Of a stretch of 5,879 nucleotides of DNA, positions 1-5,879 are shown piece by piece. The translations under genes were made by a program, and so were the position numbers. Below the pieces are notes generated by a model, which did not search any database, was not told the origin of the DNA, and worked only from the letters and a program-made list of their open reading frames with translations. Every line of letters begins with the position of its first letter. Positions within the stretch are counted from its first letter, which is position 1. Source of the DNA: Candidatus Latescibacterota bacterium (GTDB lineage Bacteria > Krumholzibacteriota > Krumholzibacteriia > Krumholzibacteriales > WJIX01); the NCBI GenBank assembly GCA_030621255.1, contig JAUXHZ010000087.1:1-5879 (forward strand), given 5' to 3'.

Positions 1-36
1 GGACGGAAATTAAGCATTCTTCATCAAGCGCCAGCC

Positions 37-58
37 GAATGTTTCACGTGAAACATTC
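37..58. promoter_or_regulatory. parS: parS site 2 (ParB-binding centromere)
   Basis: This is a second exact TGTTTCACGTGAAACA core, at 40–55, with its centre 119 bp from the centre of the other site. Here the palindrome extends three further bases on each side (GAA…TTC), giving 22 bp of perfect symmetry. Two perfect sites this close make a chance match implausible and imply a chromosomal ParB in this organism. The parA and parB genes are expected to the left, outside the window. Confidence 0.92.
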
Positions 59-125
59 TAAGCTCGCGTTTCCATTCGATCTCGCCGAGTCTTTTTGTTC
101 CTGTTTCTTGCTTGAGCCCGTAATT

Positions 126-157
126 CCCCTCCCGGCAAACCAGAATGCCGGCAGGAG
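126..157. repeat. Imperfect GC-rich inverted repeat between the two parS sites
   Basis: Two 12-nt arms (126–137 and 146–157) pair at 10 of 12 positions around an 8-nt loop. Read as minus-strand RNA, a G·U pair raises this to 11 of 12. It lies downstream of rsmG and stops two bases short of the parS core at 159. No U-run follows on the minus strand, so it is not a standard intrinsic terminator, although it could weakly end or stabilise the operon transcript. It might also be a remnant of a small palindromic repeat; one copy cannot show this. The rest of the gap (59–125 and 175–203) shows no gene, promoter or terminator that I can support. Confidence 0.5.
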
Positions 158-158
158 G

Positions 159-174
159 TGTTTCACGTGAAACA
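159..174. promoter_or_regulatory. parS: parS site 1 (ParB-binding centromere)
   Basis: The site is a perfect 16-bp palindrome, TGTTTCACGTGAAACA, identical to the parS form recognised by chromosomal ParB (Spo0J) across bacteria. ParB loads here, spreads as a CTP-dependent clamp, and directs origin segregation and SMC loading. It lies 29 bp after the rsmG stop, a common position in the rsmG–parA–parB region. The palindrome does not extend beyond the 16-bp core. The functional call rests on sequence identity and gene context. Confidence 0.92.
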
Positions 175-203
175 TTTCTCTAAAAAATTCCAGCTCTCTA
201 TTT

Positions 204-884
204 CTAATTTGTCTTTTTGAATATTACTGCGGTTCCTCTTTTTTCGGGCATCGCCATTTCTTTCTCAAGCTCCATCCCGGAAAAAGGACCCGGCCCTTCC
301 TTCTCCTTCCACCCATCACCCTTTACCGTGATATAAAGCCCGCCGCCGGAAAGCAGCTCCGAGACCAACGGGAGTATTTCAGGAAGCCTCCCCGCCGCCT
401 TTGAAGTGGCAAGGTCAAATTTCTTTTCCGTATATTCTGCCGCATCAATACTCGACACCGCAACACCCTTCAGACCCAGCACACCTATTTCTCTTGATAA
501 GAATGTTGCTATTTTCTGCTTTCTTTCGAACAGGGTTATTTCCAACCGGGGGCGGAGTATTTTCCACACCAGTCCCGGAAACCCCGCGCCGGAACCTATG
601 TCTGCGATTTTCGCCCCTCCCAAATCGGGCTCCAGCGCCTTCTTTCCCGCAGGCACACACTCTTGTACATTTTCCTCCAGTAATTGAAGGATATAGGCAG
701 AATCGATGATTTGTCTTTCAATATTCGCCGATATCTTTTTTCGGCCCAAAAGGTGTATCCTGCCGCTCCACTGCCATACATCTTCCATAAACCGGGAGAG
801 CTTTTCAGCTTTCGCTCCCCTTATATCCCATAGGCCTACCTTCTGCAGCTTGCCGAGAATCTCTTTTTTAAATTGATCTCTCAA
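204..884 (-). CDS. rsmG: 16S rRNA (guanine-527 N7) methyltransferase RsmG (GidB)
   Basis: RsmG methylates N7 of G527 in 16S rRNA, near the decoding site, using S-adenosylmethionine. Its loss gives low-level streptomycin resistance in several bacteria. The protein has 226 residues, slightly longer than E. coli RsmG (207). The N-terminal helical part (about 1–65) is divergent: the family NLT motif is replaced by 'HLLGRK', and the following H-x-LDS by 'QIIDS'. SAM motif I is clear at 95–105 (DIGSGAGFPGL). 'VAVSSIDAAE' (141–150) and 'FDLATSKAAG' (156–165) correspond to the later nucleotide-binding strands; the family SRA is SKA here. 'GGGLYITVKGDGWKEKE' (180–196) matches the conserved GG…Y.lKG region. 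The start is the TTG at 884, 36 bp after mnmG; its nearest Shine-Dalgarno-like stretch, AGAGGGG, is 13 nt away, farther than usual. The next in-frame ATG is codon 33, too late for a full domain. Function is secure; the exact start is not. Confidence 0.94.
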   Translation of the reverse strand: MRDQFKKEILGKLQKVGLWDIRGAKAEKLSRFMEDVWQWSGRIHLLGRKKISANIERQIIDSAYILQLLEENVQECVPAGKKALEPDLGGAKIADIGSGAGFPGLVWKILRPRLEITLFERKQKIATFLSREIGVLGLKGVAVSSIDAAEYTEKKFDLATSKAAGRLPEILPLVSELLSGGGLYITVKGDGWKEKEGPGPFSGMELEKEMAMPEKRGTAVIFKKTN

Positions 885-897
885 TGATCTTTGCCAT

Positions 898-904
898 CCC
901 CTCT
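898..904 (-). promoter_or_regulatory. Possible ribosome binding site for rsmG (awkward spacing)
   Basis: The minus strand reads AGAGGGG here, the only purine-rich Shine-Dalgarno-like stretch in the mnmG–rsmG gap. It lies 13 nt before the TTG start of rsmG. It also directly abuts an ATG at 897, which is in another frame and reaches a stop after nine codons. Neither spacing is good, so rsmG initiation may rely on read-on from mnmG. Confidence 0.4.
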
Positions 905-920
905 GTCAAGCAGCGGCTGG

Positions 921-2813
921 TCAGCCTCTCTTTTCTTTTCTGCCCTTCTCCAGCATAACCATTATTATCGAAAGGTCTGCCGCCCTAACCCCGGCTAACC
1001 TCGAAGCCTGCCCTAATGTCTCCGGTTTGAATTTCTCCATTTTTTCTCTGGCCTCCATACTTAGGGCGCCGATATCCATATATGAAAAATTTTGGGGTAT
1101 TTTCATCATATCCATTTTGATAAATCTTTCCGCCATTTTTCCCTGCCTCTTGATGTAGCCGCTATATTTAGCGCGAATCTCTAGCGACCTCTTTTCCCTT
1201 CCGCTTAACTTCAAGGGCCCATCCGGCAAGTATTTTTCCAGCATGCTCAGCTCGACCTCCGGCCTCGAAAGAAGATCCCCGGCCCTTTTGGCCTCTCCAA
1301 CTTCCTTTCCTCCAACCTCTTTCAGGGCTTTATTACAGATATCCTTCGTTATCGTCTCTCCTGATAACCGGATCCCCGCTCTTATTACACGTTTCCTTCT
1401 CTTTATTCCTTCTTTCCATTGTTCTTTCGGCAAAAGCCCATATCTTACAGCATATTTCAGAAGCCTTTCGTCAGCGTTATCCTGCCTTAATAAAAGCCTA
1501 TACTCTGCTCTCGAAGTAAACATGCGATACGGCTCATCGATGTCCTTGGTTACAAGATCGTCTATCAACACCCCAATATATGCCTGGTTTCTCCTCAATA
1601 TAAGGGGGCTTTCTCCGCGGAGAGCAAGAGACGCATTTATCCCCGCCATAATCCCCTGTGCCGCGGCTTCTTCATACCCGGATGTTCCATTAACCTGGCC
1701 GGCAAAATAAAGCCCCTTTACTCTCTTGGATTCGAGGCTTGAGTAGATTTGATGCGGGGGGAAAAAGTCATATTCTATCGCATACCCGTATTTTACTATA
1801 CTCGCGTCTTCCAAGCCCCGTATATGCTTTATCATTTCCTCCTGAATATCAACCGGCAGACTTGTAGCTAACCCATTAACATATATTTCCTCGGATTCCA
1901 ACCCCTCGGGCTCCAGGAAAAGCTGGTGTCTCTCCTTTTCGCTGAATCTAACTACTTTGTCCTCTATTGAAGGACAATACCTTGGCCCCGTCCCTTCTAT
2001 CTGGCCGGAATAAATGGGCGCCCGATCAATATTTCGCGTGATCAATTCGTGTACAAATTTGTTTGTGTGTGTCACATAACACAATATCTGCTCTCTGTCT
2101 ATCCCTGTCGTTCTAAAAGAAAAGGGTGACGGATTATGATCTCCGGGCTGCGGTTCGCACTTTGAGAAATCAACCGTTTCTTTCTTCAATCTCGGCGGAG
2201 TTCCGGTTTTAAGCCTGCGTTTTTCAAATCCCATACTCGCGAGCTGGTTCGTCAAACCGCGGGCGGGTGGCTCTCCCCTTCTTCCGCCTGGTATCTTCTT
2301 TTCTCCTATATGCATCAGTCCATTTGGAAATGTTCCCAGCGCCAGGATAACCCTTTCCGCGCTTATTTTTTCCCCCCCGTTTATTTCAACGCTCACGACC
2401 CTCCCGCTCTCAACAATTATCCCTGTTGCCTCCGCCTCAACTATATCAAGCCCCCTCTGTTCTCTCAGAGCCTTCAGCATCCTCTCGTGATAAGTCTTTT
2501 TATCAGCCTGGGCTCTTGGCGACCATACCGCCGGGCCCTTTGACTTGTTTAACATCTTAAATTGTATGCCTGTTTCATCGATAACCCTGCCCATTTCGCC
2601 GCCGAGGGCATCGATCTCGCGTACGAGCTGTCCCTTGGCCAATCCACCTATAGCCGGATTGCAGGGCATTCCCGCTATGTCATTGATCGTCATAGTAATA
2701 ACAAGAACAGAGAACCCCATTCTTGATGCAACAAGCGCCGCCTCGCAGCCTGCGTGCCCTCCTCCGACAACCAATATGTCGTATTTATTTTTTTTAAAGG
2801 CAGTATTATCCAT
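921..2813 (-). CDS. mnmG: tRNA uridine-5-carboxymethylaminomethyl modification enzyme MnmG (GidA)
   Basis: MnmG is the FAD- and NADH-dependent partner of MnmE. The MnmE–MnmG complex modifies wobble U34 of tRNAs reading codons ending in A or G. The protein has 630 residues, essentially the E. coli length (629). Its Rossmann FAD motif is at 17–22 (GGGHAG, within 'YDILVVGGGHAGCEAA'). Further family signatures follow: 'CNPAIGGLAKGQLVREIDAL' at 51–70, 'RLKTGTPPRL' at 200–209, 'YCPSIEDKVVRF' at 279–290, 'GTSGYEEAAAQG' at 376–387 and 'SRAEYRLLLRQDNAD' at 434–448. The conserved cysteines Cys51 and Cys280 are both kept. The helical C-terminal domain (about 450–615, with 'YSGYIKRQ' at 550–557) binds MnmE and tRNA. 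The ATG at 2813 gives the usual N-terminus but has no good Shine-Dalgarno sequence, only an A-rich leader. It follows mnmE by 41 bp, and the two gene products form one enzyme. No damage is seen. Confidence 0.99.
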   Translation of the reverse strand: MDNTAFKKNKYDILVVGGGHAGCEAALVASRMGFSVLVITMTINDIAGMPCNPAIGGLAKGQLVREIDALGGEMGRVIDETGIQFKMLNKSKGPAVWSPRAQADKKTYHERMLKALREQRGLDIVEAEATGIIVESGRVVSVEINGGEKISAERVILALGTFPNGLMHIGEKKIPGGRRGEPPARGLTNQLASMGFEKRRLKTGTPPRLKKETVDFSKCEPQPGDHNPSPFSFRTTGIDREQILCYVTHTNKFVHELITRNIDRAPIYSGQIEGTGPRYCPSIEDKVVRFSEKERHQLFLEPEGLESEEIYVNGLATSLPVDIQEEMIKHIRGLEDASIVKYGYAIEYDFFPPHQIYSSLESKRVKGLYFAGQVNGTSGYEEAAAQGIMAGINASLALRGESPLILRRNQAYIGVLIDDLVTKDIDEPYRMFTSRAEYRLLLRQDNADERLLKYAVRYGLLPKEQWKEGIKRRKRVIRAGIRLSGETITKDICNKALKEVGGKEVGEAKRAGDLLSRPEVELSMLEKYLPDGPLKLSGREKRSLEIRAKYSGYIKRQGKMAERFIKMDMMKIPQNFSYMDIGALSMEAREKMEKFKPETLGQASRLAGVRAADLSIIMVMLEKGRKEKRG

Positions 2814-2854
2814 TTTGTATCGTTTTCTTTTTGTATGTCTCTGTTATTCCGGCC

Positions 2855-4222
2855 TTACTTCCCGACACAGAATTTGCTAAATATATTACCTAGGAGGTCA
2901 TCTGAGATAGAACGGCCGGTAATCTCTCCACATGCCGCCGCCGCTTCTCTTAGTTCTATCGACAATATTTCGGCGGGCTGTCCGGCGGAAACACCCTCTT
3001 CCATCCTGCCCAGCGCTTCCATAGTGCGTTTCAACGCAACCGCTTGTCTCAAATTAATTGCTATTTTTTCTTTTACAATTTTCCCTATTTCCAAGCTTAC
3101 CGTATTACTATATATCCATTTTCTTAATTCATCAAATCCCTCTGAAGTCAAAGCGGAGACTTCAATAACGCTATCCGCCCCTGTTATTTTCTGAACCTCT
3201 TTTCTACCTACTTTCAGCCCGAGATCCTTTTTGTTAATAACAATCATCTTCCTTTTTATATTCAGCCTTTCTGCCAGCTCATAAACCCTTTCCCCGGGTT
3301 CCACACTGCCGTCAATTACAAACAAAACCATATCAGCCGCTGCGGCAGCCTCAATGCCTACCGAAATACCCTTTGCTTCTATTTCGCTTTCCGCCTCTGC
3401 TATCCCGGCCGTATCTTCAAGATAATAGGTAAAACCGTTTATGTGAATCCTCTCCCTCAGAATATCCCGCGTTGTCCCCGGAATATGCGACACTATTGCT
3501 CTTTCTTCTCCAAGCAACATATTATAAATACTGCTCTTACCAGCATTTCGAGGCCCGCTTAATGTTATCTTTATTCCATTTCTCAGCTTTCTGCCTGCCA
3601 CCTTAGAACCAATCAGTTCCTCTAGTTCCTTCCTGATCCATCTTGAAGCTTCGGTCAATTCGCCGTTGGAATATGTCTCGATTTCTTCCGTGCTGAAATC
3701 AATTGATATTTCAACCAAGGAGAGCTGTGTAAGCAGCTTTTCTTCAATTTTTCGGACCCTCTTCGAGAGACCTCCCGTAAGGTGCTTAAGGGCTACACTT
3801 CTCTGAAGTTTTGTTTCAGATGAAATAAGATCCGCCACAGCTTCCGCTTGCGCCAGGTCAATCTTTCCATTAAGAAAAGCCCTCTTTGTAAACTCCCCCG
3901 GCGGCGCTACTACCGCCCCAAGCCACATTGCCTCCTCTATCACCGCGGATACTATATGCATACTCCCATGACAGGAGATTTCAACAATATCCTCGCCCGT
4001 ATATGAATTCGGCCCTCTCATCACCACGGCAATGACATCGTCTACAGCTTCTCCATTATGATCCTTTATTATCCGTTTGTGTGTCTGGTGTGATTCCCAG
4101 GATTTTGCTCCGTCCATCATTCTATCGGCAATGGCGACTGCTTCTCCGCCACTAAGCCTTACTACCGCAATGGCGGATTCCCCAGGAGGCGTACCGAGAG
4201 CAACAATTGTTTTCTCGCCCAT
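2855..4222 (-). CDS. mnmE: tRNA uridine-5-carboxymethylaminomethyl modification GTPase MnmE (TrmE)
   Basis: MnmE is a dimeric GTPase. With MnmG it installs (carboxymethyl)aminomethyl groups at C5 of wobble U34 in certain tRNAs, using methylene-tetrahydrofolate and glycine or ammonium. The protein has 455 residues, the normal family length. Residues 1–118 form the folate-binding N-domain ('TIVALGTPPGESAIAVVRLSG', 'SYTGEDIVEISCHG', 'PPGEFTKRAFLNGKIDLAQAEA'). The G domain lies within a helical domain: G1 G223-PRNAGKS-230, G2 247–253 (IPGTTRD), G3 D270-TAG-273, G4 N330-KKD-333 and G5 S356-AL. The C-terminal C452-V-G-K455 carries the catalytic cysteine. Arg252, Arg256 and the GTPase glutamate Glu282 are present. 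The arginine that normally follows DTAG-[LI] (E. coli R275) is Ala275. The start lies 3 bp after the khpB stop with only a weak AGAAG upstream, so translation is probably coupled. The gene is intact and adjacent to its partner mnmG. Confidence 0.99.
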   Translation of the reverse strand: MGEKTIVALGTPPGESAIAVVRLSGGEAVAIADRMMDGAKSWESHQTHKRIIKDHNGEAVDDVIAVVMRGPNSYTGEDIVEISCHGSMHIVSAVIEEAMWLGAVVAPPGEFTKRAFLNGKIDLAQAEAVADLISSETKLQRSVALKHLTGGLSKRVRKIEEKLLTQLSLVEISIDFSTEEIETYSNGELTEASRWIRKELEELIGSKVAGRKLRNGIKITLSGPRNAGKSSIYNMLLGEERAIVSHIPGTTRDILRERIHINGFTYYLEDTAGIAEAESEIEAKGISVGIEAAAAADMVLFVIDGSVEPGERVYELAERLNIKRKMIVINKKDLGLKVGRKEVQKITGADSVIEVSALTSEGFDELRKWIYSNTVSLEIGKIVKEKIAINLRQAVALKRTMEALGRMEEGVSAGQPAEILSIELREAAAACGEITGRSISDDLLGNIFSKFCVGK

Positions 4223-4225
4223 AAT

Positions 4226-4924
4226 CTAACTTCTTTTATCGGAGCTCTTCCCCTTATTTTTTCCCCGAACGAGGGCAACGAAGACCTTTCTTAACTCCCC
4301 GCTTCCAACCGTATAGGTAGATATATCCTCTTCATTAGTAAGTTCAATGTGTGCAATTCGTCTTTCGGACGATTTCATTGCTTCAAGCCCAACGTCTTTC
4401 CCGGTGTTTCTTGCCCGTTCAGCCGCCTTGTGGGCTTTTTTTCTTATGATATTATACCGATTTTTCAAATATCCGCCAACATCGAGGATTATTCTTTTAT
4501 ATCCACCCATTTTCTTCGAAACAATCCTGCCCACAAGATGCTGCAGGGAATTTAGAGTATCGCCCTTTCTCCCTATGAGCAAGCCATCAACCCCCGCAGT
4601 CTCAATGTTTATATAGACCGAATCGTCCATTACGTCAGAAAATATCCTGTAATTAACTCCAAGAGATTGCAATATTATCCTTGCAATCTCTTCCACGATT
4701 TCCTCCGCGCCATTGTTTTCCTCTTTTCTCCGGATACACACTTTCGCTTTTCTGGCTCCAAAAATCCCGAGAATCCCCTTCTGACCGGCGCTTTCAATCT
4801 CTACTTCCACATTATTTATGCTTGTCCCCATTATCTTCAGGGCTTTTTTTAATGCTTTTTCTACACTAGTGCCGGTTGCTTCAACCAGCGACGGTTTATT
4901 GGTGTTTTTCTTTTTTTCTATCAT
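4226..4924 (-). CDS. khpB: RNA-binding protein KhpB (Jag / EloR), Jag-N + KH + R3H
   Basis: KhpB is a cytoplasmic RNA-binding protein. In Gram-positive bacteria it partners with KhpA and affects cell elongation and division; its role in diderms is poorly known. The protein has 232 residues from the ATG chosen here. Counting from the upstream GTG at 4930, residues 14–66 form the Jag-N domain with its 'KGILGIFGARKAKV' motif. A KH domain follows at about 75–150 with the RNA-binding loop G120-R-K-G123, and an R3H domain at about 165–222 contains R190xxxH194. Both ends are lysine-rich. I chose ATG 4924 because AGGAG lies 8 nt upstream of it; the in-frame GTG at 4930 is only 2 nt from the same AGGAG, too close to be used. 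The gene sits between yidC and mnmE, its usual place, and ends 3 bp before mnmE, so the two are probably translationally coupled. Family membership is clear; the physiological role here is not. Confidence 0.95.
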   Translation of the reverse strand: MIEKKKNTNKPSLVEATGTSVEKALKKALKIMGTSINNVEVEIESAGQKGILGIFGARKAKVCIRRKEENNGAEEIVEEIARIILQSLGVNYRIFSDVMDDSVYINIETAGVDGLLIGRKGDTLNSLQHLVGRIVSKKMGGYKRIILDVGGYLKNRYNIIRKKAHKAAERARNTGKDVGLEAMKSSERRIAHIELTNEEDISTYTVGSGELRKVFVALVRGKNKGKSSDKRS

Positions 4925-4932
4925 CTTCACCG

Positions 4933-4937
4933 CTCCT
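4933..4937 (-). promoter_or_regulatory. Shine-Dalgarno site that decides the khpB start
   Basis: The minus strand reads AGGAG here, followed by 8 nt and ATG at 4924. An in-frame GTG at 4930 would be only 2 nt away. The spacing therefore selects the ATG and trims two residues from the longest open frame. This is the clearest ribosome binding site in the window. Confidence 0.75.
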
Positions 4938-4996
4938 GTCTCGAAAAGTATGACGATCTTTTAATGCTATTCGAAAAATTTTCCATCTCTTCCCTA

Positions 4997-5879
4997 TTAA
5001 TCAGTTTTGGCCTGTTCTAGCTGGCCTTCCTCATTCTCAGACTGCCTGTGCGCATAATATTGCTGAAGAATTGTTAATATGTTGTTAACTATCCAGTAAA
5101 GCACCAGCCCCGACGGCATACTGTAAAACATAAATGTAAACAGAATCGGCATCATAGTTGTCATCATTTTCGTTTGCCCCGGCGGCGCGGACCCTCCCGT
5201 TGGAGAACCTCCAAGTTTTGATTGCAACACCATTGCCCCTCCCATCAAAATAGGGAGCAGGTGGAATGAGTCCCCCAAAAAGGGAACCGTAAAGCCGAAG
5301 TTGAACAACACATCCGGGGACGAAAGATCATTAATCCACAACATAAAGGGAGCATTTCTCAATTCAATCGTGTTTCTCAACGCCCCAAACAACGCTATAA
5401 ATACCGGCATCTGGAAAATCAGCGGCAAACATCCCCCTAAGGGATTTACTCCTGCCTCCTTATAAAGTTTCATCGTCCGCTTGTTGAGCTCTTCCTTGTT
5501 ATCTTTGTATTTGTTCTGCAACTCTTTGATCTTTGGTTGTAGTTTCTGCATGTCCTTCATAGATTTAAAGCTTTTGTGCGTCAGTCTGTAGAATAAGATC
5601 TTTGTTATAACGGACATCAGAATAATTACCCATCCGTAGTTCGGAATGAACTTCCTCAAAAACATCATGCTTTTCAGCGCTAAAACGCTAAGGAATCTCA
5701 GCCAGCCGAGGTCGATAGATTGTTCTAAACCAACATCAAATTTTTCAAGTTCATCCATGTCCAAGGGGCCGATATACCCTCTATATGAATGTTCAACCTT
5801 TCTTGGATCCCCTCTGAAAGGATATGTAATTGCATATCCAACTCTGCTATCTTCTTCATTCCCACGCAGTTCCAAGGTC
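4997..5879 (-). CDS. yidC: Membrane protein insertase YidC, C-terminal part (5' end beyond the window)
   Basis: YidC inserts and folds inner-membrane proteins, alone or with SecYEG. About 293 residues are visible. The reading frame runs off the right edge, and the first start-like codon (TTG at 5875) is only an internal Leu, so the start lies outside. Numbering from that TTG, residues 1–55 are the end of the periplasmic P1 domain, including a 'YIGPLDMDEL' stretch like E. coli 'YVGPKDQKAL'. The amphipathic helix and first core membrane segment follow at about 57–99. The cytoplasmic coiled-coil hairpin spans about 100–140, then the signature 'NPLGGCLPLIFQMPVFIALF' (144–163), and three further membrane segments at about 203–219, 242–252 and 254–272. 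The Gly/Pro-rich loop at 221–234 is cytoplasmic. The groove arginine of E. coli (R366) aligns with Lys92 here. The short tail is acidic, not basic. The gene heads the visible operon, 72 bp before khpB. Family assignment is secure. Confidence 0.97.
   Translation of the reverse strand, partial: TLELRGNEEDSRVGYAITYPFRGDPRKVEHSYRGYIGPLDMDELEKFDVGLEQSIDLGWLRFLSVLALKSMMFLRKFIPNYGWVIILMSVITKILFYRLTHKSFKSMKDMQKLQPKIKELQNKYKDNKEELNKRTMKLYKEAGVNPLGGCLPLIFQMPVFIALFGALRNTIELRNAPFMLWINDLSSPDVLFNFGFTVPFLGDSFHLLPILMGGAMVLQSKLGGSPTGGSAPPGQTKMMTTMMPILFTFMFYSMPSGLVLYWIVNNILTILQQYYAHRQSENEEGQLEQAKTD

Noticed and set aside
1..36. Possible minus-strand ATG starts of a following gene (for example parA)
   Set aside because: The ATG codons here either reach a stop within a few codons or run off the edge after a handful of residues. 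No ribosome site or ParA-like residues are seen.
401..709. Overlapping plus-strand frames of 102 and 93 codons
   Set aside because: They are antisense to rsmG, Pro/Ser/Phe-rich as expected for the complement of a purine-rich gene, and show no motif.
1243..1710. Plus-strand open frame of 155 codons
   Set aside because: It lies fully antisense to mnmG, a gene with clear family signatures, and its translation shows no recognisable motif. It is a shadow frame.
2754..3194. Plus-strand open frame of 146 codons across the mnmE–mnmG junction
   Set aside because: It is antisense to the end of mnmE and the start of mnmG. It has no family features, and both real genes are intact there.
4347..4616. Plus-strand frames of 89 and 68 codons
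   Set aside because: They are antisense to the KH and R3H domains of khpB, which account for the sequence fully.
4941..4990. AT-rich short inverted repeats in the yidC–khpB gap
   Set aside because: The arms are about five bases long and AT-only or nearly so, and no terminator-type U-run follows a stable stem. This is expected by chance in such sequence.
5332..5340. TAATCCACA, one mismatch from the DnaA box TTATCCACA
   Set aside because: It is a single imperfect copy inside the coding region of yidC with no cluster around it, so it gives no evidence for an origin in this window.

Overview
The window holds five tightly packed genes, all transcribed from the minus strand (right to left), in the order yidC – khpB (jag) – mnmE – mnmG – rsmG. 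They are followed by a short gene-free end that carries two perfect parS centromere sites. This is the conserved gene block found next to the chromosomal replication origin in many bacteria; rnpA and rpmH usually precede yidC, and parA and parB usually follow rsmG. The order, plus two parS sites directly after rsmG, places the window close to oriC on the chromosome. No oriC, DnaA-box cluster, RNA gene, mobile element or CRISPR array is visible.

The visible YidC fragment begins inside the end of the periplasmic P1 domain that only diderm YidC proteins carry, so the organism has a Gram-negative-type envelope. The presence of khpB argues against a typical gammaproteobacterium. The proteins are standard in length but diverge from the model species at several conserved positions, which suggests an uncultured or deep-branching diderm lineage. 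A candidate phylum near the FCB group is possible, but the sequence alone does not settle this.

Layout from right to left: 5879–4997 is the C-terminal half of YidC, cut by the window edge. A 72-bp gap leads to khpB (4924–4226), then 3 bp to mnmE (4222–2855), 41 bp to mnmG (2813–921) and 36 bp to rsmG (884–204). The tight spacing and the lack of any convincing internal terminator or promoter fit one operon. Positions 203–1 hold the parS pair (centres 119 bp apart), an imperfect GC-rich hairpin between them, and no supportable gene.

The genes link membrane protein insertion (YidC), RNA binding (KhpB), wobble-uridine modification of tRNA (the MnmE–MnmG complex), 16S rRNA methylation (RsmG) and chromosome partitioning (parS). 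I found no previously undescribed system. The points worth a second look are the parS arrangement and its mirror-image ORFs, the unusual start of rsmG, and substitutions at conserved positions in MnmE, YidC and RsmG.
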